In this document: positions 1 to 8,943 of the stretch, in pieces
How positions within the stretch are numbered: the stretch's first letter is position 1
Layout: every line of letters begins with the position of its first letter
NCBI GenBank assembly: GCA_030761205.1
Contig: JAULJL010000048.1
Coordinates: 6,315,501 to 6,379,500, forward strand
Reading direction: 5' to 3'
DNA: 64,000 nt
DNA from: Fremontodendron californicum
Lineage: Eukaryota; Streptophyta; Magnoliopsida; Malvales; Malvaceae
Program-made: the position numbers and the translations under genes
The notes under the pieces: generated by a model
Told to the model about the DNA's origin: nothing
The model's database searches: none
The model's input: the letters and a program-made list of their open reading frames with translations, nothing else

Positions 1-2355
1 AACGGACTTGATTGCTTCTATTGCATCAAAGATCTTGTGAACATCACCACTAAGTGAAGAAACCCGATCAAAAGAAGCGCGAATAATCCTTGGTTGAATG
101 CTTTCCCACAAAATAGTTGCAAGCTTCAACTGACTATCGGATATCACTTTTTCAGCACTAAACTTAGAAAATTCTGGAAGGGCGAGATGACTAGCTTCAA
201 CAAGAGGGCCTGTGGAAGTCTTCACTATAGGAGAAGTATTATCAACAATCACATTAGGGCAAGCATCTTCTTGGTTGGAAACGGTACTTGAAACATTATT
301 TCTGATTTTAGCTGCAAGTTTGTTGAACTCATGCGAACTAGAAACTGAAGCTTCACTTTTGGCGGGGGATATATCACCTTGAAAGGATCCCCTTGGCCTA
401 GTTCGCTTCCAATGTCTGTCATGATCACTCTCATCAATCGAATCTTCAACAATCGCATTATGCTTCCCTTCGATGACTTTCGGTAAAACCCTTTGTCCTT
501 CATCAACTAATGATACTGATCGAGGAACTTCTTGTGAAGTCTTCACATGCTCCTCTGTTAAATCTATGGTGGACGAGACTTTGGCTTTATTGGGTTTGTC
601 TTGCGAAATCTCTAAAGACTTTTTCTTAACATCCTTTGAAGGTTTTCTTCTCTTTGACGGTGATGTACGGATGCTCGAAATCAAAATATCAATAGAATGC
701 TCAAGATATGGCTCATGAACTTTGGACCACCATTCTATGTATCTTGCGGTTGCATGATCATTAGGATTTAGAGAACGAGCTGGAGAGATCAATCTGGACT
801 TTGTATGAGAACGAGTGCAAATTCTCCAAAACCTACATAGATCATCCACAGATCCAGAACGAATGTCTTCCTTAAGAGCTCCAGGAATATCTTGACAAAA
901 CCCAAATTGTCTCCCAAATCGATGAGGACTGTAAGGTTCCACAATGATGGCTTGGTTACATCGGGCGGGCAAATAGCTCGAACGAACATTAACAAGGTAG
1001 CCATGATTGATCTTACTAAGAGCGTCATCATCAACAATCACTTCATCTCTATTCCTGGGATATAAGTTAGCATTCCACACTATGCCACTATGAATTAACT
1101 TGCGGGCGTCATAATCCTCAAAGTATTTGGCTCCACCTTCTCCTGAAAACTTGCTCATCAAAGGCCCATATACATCATCTGGATTTTGAAAGTGAGTCCG
1201 GAAGTAATAACTTAGCCACCCATAAATATAGTGAATTGGAAAACAAGCATCTGAAGAGCCCGCTTGAGCGGAAAGTGTAATTCGGTTTAGTCCATGGTAA
1301 ATATTGGCTAACACCGGGACCGCGAGATTAACAGTTCTCCCAATCGCCATCAGGCTGGCTATCTTAAATGTCTCTGGCCGAACAAATTCTGAATCTTTAC
1401 TTGGAAAAACGAAAACACAAATCCAACAAGAAAGGAAAGCAGCTAAATAAGTGTCTGTTGTTAAACTGTCTTTGATTCCAAGTGCAGTAAATGCTCCATC
1501 TCCTGCCATTCCCCGACCTTGGTATTTTCGAAGAATTCCAGTAGGATTATGTGTAGCTTTTGGGCGAACAAGCTTCTTTGTTTTTCGAGCAGGTGGTTTG
1601 GTGTAACGCGATTTCCCTTGAAACCAAAAATTGATCCAATCCTCAATAGACACCTTATCCTCCTTGCCTTGCTTCAAAAGATGGAATGCAGCAAATAGAT
1701 ATTCACAACATCTCGGGATGAATCTTCCCTTGTTATCAAAGCCAGTCAATTCGGCAGCACAAGGAATGACTTCATCATAAAATATGCCGTGAATAGGTAA
1801 ACCGCCTAGCTTATGCAAATCCCATAAGGAGATGGAAGCTTCCCCAGTAGCAAGGTGGAGAGTGTTGGTAGCCGGGCACCAAGCTTCACAAAAAGCGCGA
1901 ATGACGTCTTTGTTGTGATCATAAGTGTATAATGATGCATAAACAGCATCATATATACTAACAGTCGTTAAATTTTTGTTGAAGTGGTACAACACATCTT
2001 CAGTCCATTCCCAGTACTTTGGTATGTAACCAAACTCTCCAAAAATCTTGAAGGAAAATCCCCAATATGATCTTTCGGAAATAATACGGCTTCCCAACGT
2101 GTCAAACTTCTCATGATTAGAAGTATTGACGTGAAGACTAGACTGAAGAGATCTCGCCTTTGGAGAAGATTGTGAGGTTGGAGAAAGTTCTATCGACCAA
2201 TCTTCCAAAGTGGTGGGAAAATCAAATGATTTCCAAGCGGATTTATATCTACCCGATATGGGCTTGTCGATGGAGAGATATAATCCTTCTTTTATGTCTT
2301 CGTCTTCCTTGGAAAGAATCACAAGATAATCTTTGTGATCTTTGAAGTGCACCAT
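1..2355 (-). CDS. Antisense plant-mobile-domain protein of the retrotransposon (N-terminal 785 codons)
   Basis: The frame opens at ATG 2355-2353 and stays open to the window edge, so the end is missing. It aligns codon for codon, with no net indel, to the first 2355 nt of the 929-aa ORF at 24866-27655 and differs by scattered substitutions. The N-terminal half carries the plant mobile domain (PMD, also called aminotransferase-like), a family found in host proteins such as MAIN/MAIL1 and in plant transposons. It is coded against the direction of the retroelement, between pol and the 3' LTR. The role in the element is not known. That the frame is conserved in two diverged copies suggests the protein was under selection while the elements were active (inference). 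Confidence 0.82.
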   Translation of the reverse strand, partial: MVHFKDHKDYLVILSKEDEDIKEGLYLSIDKPISGRYKSAWKSFDFPTTLEDWSIELSPTSQSSPKARSLQSSLHVNTSNHEKFDTLGSRIISERSYWGFSFKIFGEFGYIPKYWEWTEDVLYHFNKNLTTVSIYDAVYASLYTYDHNKDVIRAFCEAWCPATNTLHLATGEASISLWDLHKLGGLPIHGIFYDEVIPCAAELTGFDNKGRFIPRCCEYLFAAFHLLKQGKEDKVSIEDWINFWFQGKSRYTKPPARKTKKLVRPKATHNPTGILRKYQGRGMAGDGAFTALGIKDSLTTDTYLAAFLSCWICVFVFPSKDSEFVRPETFKIASLMAIGRTVNLAVPVLANIYHGLNRITLSAQAGSSDACFPIHYIYGWLSYYFRTHFQNPDDVYGPLMSKFSGEGGAKYFEDYDARKLIHSGIVWNANLYPRNRDEVIVDDDALSKINHGYLVNVRSSYLPARCNQAIIVEPYSPHRFGRQFGFCQDIPGALKEDIRSGSVDDLCRFWRICTRSHTKSRLISPARSLNPNDHATARYIEWWSKVHEPYLEHSIDILISSIRTSPSKRRKPSKDVKKKSLEISQDKPNKAKVSSTIDLTEEHVKTSQEVPRSVSLVDEGQRVLPKVIEGKHNAIVEDSIDESDHDRHWKRTRPRGSFQGDISPAKSEASVSSSHEFNKLAAKIRNNVSSTVSNQEDACPNVIVDNTSPIVKTSTGPLVEASHLALPEFSKFSAEKVISDSQLKLATILWESIQPRIIRASFDRVSSLSGDVHKIFDAIEAIKSV

Positions 2356-2362
2356 GATGATC

Positions 2363-2395
2363 CTACAAAAACAAAAACAAAACAAACAAAAAAAT
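2363..2395 (-). promoter_or_regulatory. Candidate 3' splice site just upstream of the antisense ORF
   Basis: On the - strand a pyrimidine-rich run of T and TTTTG repeats ends in TGTAG, 8 nt before the ATG at 2355. The same arrangement precedes the ATG in copy 2. This looks like a polypyrimidine tract with an acceptor AG, implying a 5' UTR intron in the antisense transcript. The matching donor was not identified. Confidence 0.4.
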
Positions 2396-2679
2396 GTCAA
2401 AGTAGGTAAAAAAAAAATTATATGAGAAAAAAAAAATAATAATAAAAAAAAAAAAAATGATGGTAAAAAGAACAAGAAACCAAAGTGCTATGGTACGTGT
2501 CACTATGCATGGCTTTAAAATAGAACAATCAAACTTGTTTTAACATGCATGGTTTTAAACCAAAGAAAATAATGCATGACTTGGACGTAATGATTTTTCA
2601 ACAAGGCTCTCATGATCGAAATATGCAAATGGTAAGCTGTATGCTTCCATTCTGGCACAAGAACCAATCCGACTGGATT

Positions 2680-2945
2680 CACAACTTGACCAGTTTCCTT
2701 GAGAATGACTCTCATTCCAACAAGATCACGAGCATAAAATTCACCGTCTTCCAGATTTGGCCTATCTTCTTCCTCTGCCAATAAAATTGAACCTACAAGT
2801 TGCCTAGCTTGATCCACTGTTCCAATCCCACTGAAGCTAAGTATTCAACTCTTCTTTCCAGGATGTTCCCTTCCTTCAACAAGCTCTACTTCCTTAATTG
2901 TTTCTTTACCTAAAACTTGTTGCCTTAACCATCTTCTCCCAGCCT
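2680..2945 (-). pseudogene. Captured fragment of a RimM-type (16S rRNA maturation factor) gene
   Basis: Translated on the - strand this piece reads like the N-terminal part of plant (chloroplast) RimM: WLRQQVLGKETIKEVELVEG, then after an in-frame TGA, TVDQARQLVGS, LLAEEEDRPNLEDGEFY and ARDLVGMRVILKETG. The TGA falls where the family would have a TGG tryptophan codon, so one G-to-A change explains it. After ETG the reading turns unlike RimM and begins GTCAAG, as expected at an exon/intron boundary. That would mean genomic rather than spliced DNA was captured. The piece lies inside the retrotransposon and has no counterpart in copy 2. The family call comes from recognised motifs and was not checked against a database. 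Confidence 0.62.
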
Positions 2946-3868
2946 TGCAACAACCCCTGGTGGTTAAAGATAAGGAGGGTGATGGTGTTGAGATTCACAA
3001 TATGGAAGTAGATCTCTCTGAGACAGAATTGCCCTCTCTGAAAGATTTTACTTCTGAATCAGCCAGTAGGGATCCTGCTCCTGAAGTTGATGGTGGTAAG
3101 CAACTGTCCGTGGGAGTTGAAACTACTAAGGGTGATTATGTTGAAGTTTGTGATCCAGAAGTTAAACCCTCAGAAACACAATCATATGAGCCAGCTATTC
3201 CACCTTTGGAAATAGCAGTTCCTGTTTCTGATATTTTACAGGAAAAAATTATTGAACAGTCCAGGACAGATGCTGATGCAAAGGAGTCAGAGGAGAAACC
3301 TCCCATTGTGGTTATGACCCCTATTACAGAAAGTGTTTGTCCAGTAACTCAGTACCAGGCTGCTACTGGCCCTGAGAACATTTCAGATTCCCGACAGCTT
3401 TCATGTGAAAGCTCAATAACTGAGAGCACCATGGAGGTTGATTGTAAAGATCATCTTAGTGCTAGTGAGAAAGAAGATTTTGATTCCCAGAGATCAAAGA
3501 GTCCTAATGGAGATAGCACTGATCTTGCTGTTGGACCCTCTAGCAATCAAATAGAGTTATCTGTGGCATCTCCTAGTAAGGTAGACCTTCATCAGTTGAA
3601 TCAAAATAGTTGTGAAAACAAAACAGAGATCTCTTCAGAAGACTCTCCGGATATGACTCATTGTGACAGTAAAGACCTTAAATCCACCACCGACTCTACA
3701 AATGCCAGTGATGCTTGTAATCGTTCTGGAGTGGTCCCACCTACTTCTGTTTGGATGGAGCCTAATGTGGCCAGCTCTGAAAAAGAAAAAGCTTCCTTGG
3801 AATTTTCAAATTCATATCTGCTTGATATTAGTTCTTCAAGGGCCGCAATTAGTGATCATTTTCTTTAG
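2945..3868 (+). CDS. Unidentified acidic Ser/Glu/Asp-rich ORF inside the retrotransposon (307 codons)
   Basis: An open frame of 307 aa from the ATG at 2945 to a TAG at 3868. Composition is dominated by S, E, D, T and P. There is no signal peptide, membrane segment, cysteine cluster or obvious fold, and it looks like the disordered region of a nuclear or regulatory plant protein. It abuts the RimM piece at its left end and is absent from copy 2 of the element. The codon usage and long open frame look like a host exon, and the start ATG may simply be an internal methionine of a larger captured exon. I do not recognise the parent gene. Confidence 0.45.
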   Translation: MQQPLVVKDKEGDGVEIHNMEVDLSETELPSLKDFTSESASRDPAPEVDGGKQLSVGVETTKGDYVEVCDPEVKPSETQSYEPAIPPLEIAVPVSDILQEKIIEQSRTDADAKESEEKPPIVVMTPITESVCPVTQYQAATGPENISDSRQLSCESSITESTMEVDCKDHLSASEKEDFDSQRSKSPNGDSTDLAVGPSSNQIELSVASPSKVDLHQLNQNSCENKTEISSEDSPDMTHCDSKDLKSTTDSTNASDACNRSGVVPPTSVWMEPNVASSEKEKASLEFSNSYLLDISSSRAAISDHFL

Positions 3869-3973
3869 ATGGACGTGTGCATGGCTTGTTTCTCTCTGGA
3901 ACTGACTACTGCATTGGTATTATATTATATGGCTTATATATATGTTGATTGTTAAGTGATTCTCGGTTGGCAG

Positions 3974-4185
3974 GTGTTGGGGAATCGGGTGAAGTGGGCC
4001 CTGGAAGTGCGGCCAAATCGATGGTGTTTATCAATGATGTAGCCTTTGAGGTGGCCGTGGGACCCTTCAACGTGCGGGAGGCTTTTGGTGATGATGCAAT
4101 CTTGATCAACTCCGATGGTCAACCTGTTCTCACGAACGAGTGGGGGGTAACCCTTCAGTCTCTTCAACATGGTGGATTTTACTAA
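3974..4185 (+). pseudogene. Captured exon-like fragment, parent gene not identified
   Basis: Directly after a pyrimidine-rich stretch ending in TTGGCAG, an open frame of about 70 codons reads as a structured protein segment. It includes SMVFINDVAFEVAVGPFNVR, then EAFGDDAILINSDGQPVLTN, then EWGVTLQSLQHGGFY, and stops at TAA 4183-4185. The upstream AG suggests an exon captured with part of its intron. It may come from the same donor gene as the acidic ORF to its left, since they share strand and are separated by an intron-sized gap. That link is inference, and I could not name the family. Confidence 0.45.
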
Positions 4186-4258
4186 CTGCTTCGCTCATTA
4201 AGCCCCTTTTCCGTATGACCAAGGGTATGCGCTTATCTTTCTTTGTCTCTCTGATAAG

Positions 4259-4447
4259 CTGGCTGACTAAGTTTATTCAATCGAAAAATCAATCTCCAAT
4301 GGAGTTAAGGTGCCGGAGGTTCAAATCACAACACTAAATGAGATGCTCATGAGACAAGCAATCAAGCTAGACGACATTAATGTTGCCGAGGGAGGGAAGA
4401 GTACAAAAACAGCTTTCAAAGGCACCAACAAGAATAACCATATTTAA
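4259..4447 (+). pseudogene. Captured fragment of a BAG-domain (HSP70 co-chaperone regulator) gene
   Basis: From CTG 4259 the frame reads LAD, a TAA stop, then VYSIEKSISNGVKVPEVQIT and TLNEMLMRQAIKLDDI, then degenerates and ends at TAA 4445-4447. This is the start of the BAG domain as found in plant BAG1-4 proteins, which bind the ATPase domain of HSP70. The stop at 4268-4270 sits where the family has a glutamine, so one C-to-T change explains it. The last part of the domain is lost. The piece lies in the cargo region of the retrotransposon, downstream of the other captured pieces and on the same strand as two of them. Confidence 0.65.
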
Positions 4448-5015
4448 AAGATAAAAGAATAAAAAAAAAAAAAAAAAAAGGACTCACCTGTCGAACACTC
4501 CAATGTAGCAACCTGCTAAGCTCTCCAACGTAACAACTTTTAGCAATTAAGTTGATATGCAAATTAGCTTGAGAAGGCCTTGCTTTTATAGGGGAAATAA
4601 TTCAAGTCCCTTGTGGTCAAGGAATAGAACTTCTAATTGCATTAGAATTTCTTTAAAGCTGGAGGTTGAGTTTTAATTGAAATTAATTTGAGCAAAAAAG
4701 CTATTAGATCAAACTCAAATTCTTTGGAACTTGACAAATCAAATACTTTGAGCAATATTTTAAGTTAGGCCTAATATCCATTTTTTTACGTAGGCCAATG
4801 TTGGCCCAATATCCATTTTTACTAAACCATTTAGGGTGGGCCGATCTTCCATTCATGGTCTATTTTGATGCATAGAAAATTATATTTGTTAAATCAATTT
4901 TTTTGTCTCATATGCAAAATTATATGAGGATGATTAATTGATGTAGATAAATTTCAAGACTTGTCCACTTGCTACACTAAAAAAAAAAAAAAAATTTCGT
5001 GTACGTGACCAAGTC

Positions 5016-5024
5016 TTGAGGGGG
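5016..5024 (+). other. Polypurine tract of Tat-type copy 1
   Basis: TTGAGGGGG lies four bases (CATT) before the TG that opens the LTR at 5029. It matches the tract of copy 2 exactly and is the expected priming site for plus-strand DNA synthesis. It sets this LTR as the 3' LTR of a + strand element. Confidence 0.8.
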
Positions 5025-5261
5025 CATTTGTAGAAGGAGAAAATTTGTAACCAATTACAAATTGCCACGTGTCAATTGAAATTTCTTTAATTAAGAAATT
5101 TTCAATTAAATTATACATTACCATGTGAAATTGATAATATCATATTATAATTAATTATTTTATAATTAATTAAATATGTACACATGGTTTGACCAATCAA
5201 ATTGCAAGGACTCATGGGTTATCCAATCAAATTTCACCCATGTGTCATAATTATTTTACCT

Positions 5262-5568
5262 CTAATTAAATTAATTAAGAGATAAATAATAAATTTTTAT
5301 CTCTAATTAAATTAAATTAATTAAGAGGTAAATAAATAAATTTTTATCTCTAATTAAATTAAATTAATTAAGAGATAAATAAATATTTTATCTCTAATTT
5401 AATTAATTAATTAAGTGATAATAAATAAATATTTTATCTCTAATTTAATTAATTAATTAAGTGATAAAAAAATAAATATTTTGATCTCTAATTAAATTAA
5501 ATTAATTAAGAGATAAATAAGAAGATATTATCTCTAATTAAATTAAATTAATTAAGAGATAAATAAGG
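5262..5568 (+). repeat. Array of 7 self-complementary AT-rich units inside the LTR
   Basis: Seven tandem units of about 46 bp. Each is built from a near-palindrome of the form TCTCTAATTAAATT...AATTAAGAGAT joined by short A/T spacers. A single unit can fold on itself, and units can pair with each other. Confidence 0.8.
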
Positions 5569-5613
5569 AGGATGAGTTCTTTTAAAACTCTCTTTCACCT
5601 GGCTAGCTACCAC

Positions 5614-5621
5614 TATAAATA
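5614..5621 (+). promoter_or_regulatory. LTR TATA box
   Basis: TATAAATA in a GC-richer context (CTAGCTACCAC before it, GAGACCTCC after it), following the repeat array. It is the likely core promoter marking the U3/R boundary region, and it is conserved in all three LTRs of the window. Confidence 0.6.
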
Positions 5622-6027
5622 GAGACCTCCCCTTAACACAAATTCACAATTCAAAAGCCTGAAGAGAAGAAGATTTTGAAGAGCCAAATCCTCTCAAAAT
5701 TCTTAAGAAGAAATTAGAGAAATTCTAAGAACGCGGTGCTTGTTCTTGAGAATTCTCTAAGAAGCTGCTCTCCGATCTTGTTCATCGAAGGAAAGGAGAT
5801 AATTCCTGTTTTTCAAGACCAAGTCTAGAAGACCCTTGAAGCAGATCTCGCCGATTCAAGATCAAGTCGTGAAGACCCTTGAATCAAAATTTTACTGAAG
5901 AAAAGAATCAAAGGATTTCTTTCTTTAAGAATATTCAGAGATTGTAACCTCAAAGTTTGATTAATAAAAATATTATTTGACTCCAAATTTTCCTTGTCAT
6001 ATTTTTGACATAAAATTTGTGTGTACA

Positions 6028-6126
6028 CACATGGTAATGTATAATTTAATTGAAAATTTCTTAATTAAAAGAATTTCAATTGACACGTGGCAATTTGTAA
6101 TTGGTTACAAATTTTCTCCTTCTACA
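6028..6126 (-). repeat. Inverted fragment of the same LTR abutting the 3' LTR
   Basis: These 99 bp are the reverse complement of the first ~100 bp of the LTR at 5029. They end CTCCTTCTACA, the mirror of the LTR start. The fragment starts at the base after the LTR ends, so the element finishes as LTR plus an inverted LTR tip. The rest of the inverted LTR is absent. Confidence 0.8.
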
Positions 6127-6923
6127 GTCTGCACTAAAAAAAAAAAAGAAAAAAAAGATAGTTGTAGGTCGTTTCGAGATTATTCCCGCCATAACTAAGT
6201 ATTCCTCCTATAAAATAAATCCTATTAGAATTTTTGCATTACTAATAGAGCCATTTTCTTACAATTTTCATTATTATTTATTATGTGTTCACTTGAAACT
6301 TTTGTCTTTAGGATACCAAAAAAAAAAATCAAATTTAATAAAATATATATATATATCATTAATTCAAATATAATCAAAGAAAAACTAAAAAAAAAAAATA
6401 GTACTGAAAACACTAAATTCAAATTCAATAAACCTTGGCCAATAAACGTTGTCCCGGTAGTAAGGAGAGAATTGAAAATGTAAAACAATTTTAAATTAAT
6501 TTAAAGTCGACCCGCGCGTTGCATGAGAATATTCTTAATTTAATATATAAATAAGGTAAAATAATAATTTTATTTTCATTGATCATTATTATTCAAATAG
6601 TAAAGTATTAAAGTATTAAAATATATAGTATATATATCATATAATTTTTAATCATGATTTTTTAGAAAATTTAGTTTTTAGTTAAGTTTAAACCGCAACA
6701 ATTATTAGTATTATTTTTTTTTTGCATTATCTTACCGACACTTAAATTTAGTCTTATTTATTCTTGTCCATTTTTATTTAATTATTAATGTGTACAATTA
6801 TATTTATATGTATTCATATTATAAATCATAATATATTTTAGAGGTGGCAAATTGAACCTGAACTCGAAAATTCACCCGAAAAAATCCGAACTCGTCCAAA
6901 CTTTATTTGACCGAAAAGTCAAA
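6127..6923. other. AT-rich DNA with no recognisable gene; MITE-like end near 6840
   Basis: No coding pattern. 6130-6155 is A-rich. At 6840 the sequence TAGAGGTGGCAAATTGAACC resembles the inverted end of a hAT-type MITE, followed by degenerate CCCGAACC-type repeats. The segmental duplication begins inside this stretch at 6924. Confidence 0.5.
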
Positions 6924-8564
6924 AGCCCAAACCTGAGAAAATCAGAACCTGAATTGGTCTGAGCTCGAAATGACCTGAACCTAAAAAAATTGAGCCTAAA
7001 AAATCCAAACCCAAAAAAACCAAAACCCGAGATGGTCCTGAACCTGAACCCAAATTTAATACAAAAAATAAGAATGATCAAATTGTAATTAAATAATTTT
7101 TTATAAAGCAAAAACTTTAATTATCAATTTTATTCTAATATCAATTTTATTAATTTAATTAAAAATTAATATAATTTATATATATGATGAAATAATAATT
7201 TTATCAAAATTAAATTATGTTTTGTACTTTTAACTTTAACGTCTCATATGTCGACGAATTCATCATCTAAAGATTCTAAACTCTGAAGATTTTAGAGATG
7301 TGAAAAGAAATTTGACATAAAATTTATTTATTTATGTTATTTTATTTGCATGATAAATTTTTTTGTTAGGCTTTTATTACTTTATGAAATTGTATCTTGA
7401 GAATAACATTTCCCAATATCCATTTGCATCATAATGGAAAAACTATTATCCAAAAAAAAGCTTCCTGAAAGTGTCTTGTCTACAATTTTTTTGTACTTCT
7501 TATTTATTATTCATACTTGATTGCATTAGTTCGAAAACCCCAATATACAACATCACTATCATCACTATGTTGTGCATTGGTCATATATATTCACTTTCAT
7601 ATAAATATATAATTCTATGTACTAATTTACCAAATCAGGAATAAGTCTTTTATATTTTGATCATCCATTCTTAAGCAATATTTAAAATAATTAACTTGCT
7701 TTAGTCAATGGTTAAAAACAACCTAAGTTTGATTATTCTTATTATATATGTTGTCTTGATTTAATTTAGTATTACTGATTATGACTTTGCTATTTACTAT
7801 AAAATGCAATATTCGCTGTTTTTTGTGTTTGATTTTGTTGTATGAGCTTTGGTTTCATATAAATTTTGATTATGAGACAAATTAATTATGTTTTACAATG
7901 ATTTTAATTGGAAATTATTTAGTGTGATAATTTAACTATCATTTATTGTGTCTTACTTCTAAATTTTATCAGTTTTTAATGAACTCTAATTATTAGAATA
8001 ATAAATTTACAATGAAATGATAATTGATATTTTCAGAAAAAACTTATTAAAAAATGAATTCTTTAAAGAATCAAAAGTACAAAACTTATCTATTACATGT
8101 TAATTAAAAATAAATAAATAATTATAAATCATATATATATAATGTTATAATAAGATGTCATTCTTTCATCCCATTCACTAATCTAACACTATTAAAAAAT
8201 ATATAGAAATACTTATATACTAAATTATTAAAAGGTCGACTCCAAAAATTTATAGGCAAATTTTTTCACATCAAGTTATTAAAAGTCAATAATAAAAGAT
8301 TCATTAAAAAAAAATTGGATAAGAATATTCATTAAAAATTTAACCTCGCATACGGGTTCAATATTTCAAGAGATTTTTTTTTCGTTCAATATTCCAAGAG
8401 AATTTTTTCTTTTTTAAAAATTTAAATCTATACGTTAATTATTTATATACTTTTTTTAATGTTAGATAGTTGGTTGGCTGCTTTTTTATTTTTGCACGGA
8501 CATGGTAGGAAGTAAATTGAAATAATTGATTTTTAGTAGAAAAGAGTCTTTTATTGTTATTACT

Positions 8565-8835
8565 TAGACCTATTTAAGGAATGGACTACCCGTCCGATCT
8601 GATAGGTATGGCTTAGGTAAAGATTTTTTATAATTCAAGTCGGTCCGGCCTAAATTACTATTCATTAAATAAAAAATATTTTTTTATTTAAATTTAATTA
8701 TAAAATATAAAAATAATATTTAATATTTTGTGAACAGTAAAATAGACTTTCGGACAGGCTCGGGCTCGACTGGACCCAAGCTTGGGTAAGAAAATAAAAA
8801 AAATTGGGACGCGGCCCGGCCCATGAACAAGTCTA
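8565..8835. mobile_element. hAT-like MITE with degenerate inverted ends (copy A)
   Basis: The left end TAGACCTATTTAAGGAATGG and right end CCGGCCCATGAACAAGTCTA are imperfect inverted repeats (right end in reverse: TAGACTTGTTCATGGGCCGG). The interior is AT-rich with no ORF. The 8 bp on either side (TTATTACT, CTATTATC) agree at only five positions, so the target duplication is decayed or the ends are slightly off. It is present in copy B at 52858-53154 and has a relative at 20936-21440. Confidence 0.55.
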
Positions 8836-8943
8836 CTATTATCTATAATGGTAATTTTTCGATTTGGGTAACGATCTTTAGTTGCTATATAGGGCTTTTA
8901 AATGTTAAAACTTTTTTTTTTGAAACAAGAAGAATATTTTTCA

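Larger units (their letters stand above)
1..6027 (+). mobile_element. Tat-type Ty3/gypsy retrotransposon, copy 1 (3' part, cut by window edge)
   Basis: Only the part downstream of pol is in the window. Reading along + it holds an ORF on the opposite strand (1-2355), a variable region of captured gene pieces (about 2500-4470), a stretch shared with copy 2 (4480-5015, matching 23361-23960 in reverse), the polypurine tract, and the 3' LTR (5029-6027). The order and sequence match the intact element at 22164-36405, which lies in the opposite orientation. Gag-pol would lie left of position 1. Because an inverted LTR fragment follows directly at 6028, no target-site duplication can be read on this side. 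Confidence 0.88.
5029..6027 (+). repeat. 3' LTR of Tat-type copy 1 (999 bp)
   Basis: It begins TGTAGAAGGAG and ends TTGTGTGTACA, the standard TG...CA ends. It is the reverse complement of the 1184-bp LTRs at 22164 and 35222 apart from substitutions and a shorter internal repeat array: 7 AT-rich units here against 11 there. The difference of 185 bp equals four units of about 46 bp. A G-box/ABRE-like CACGTG is at 5066-5071 and a TATAAATA box at 5614-5621. Confidence 0.88.
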
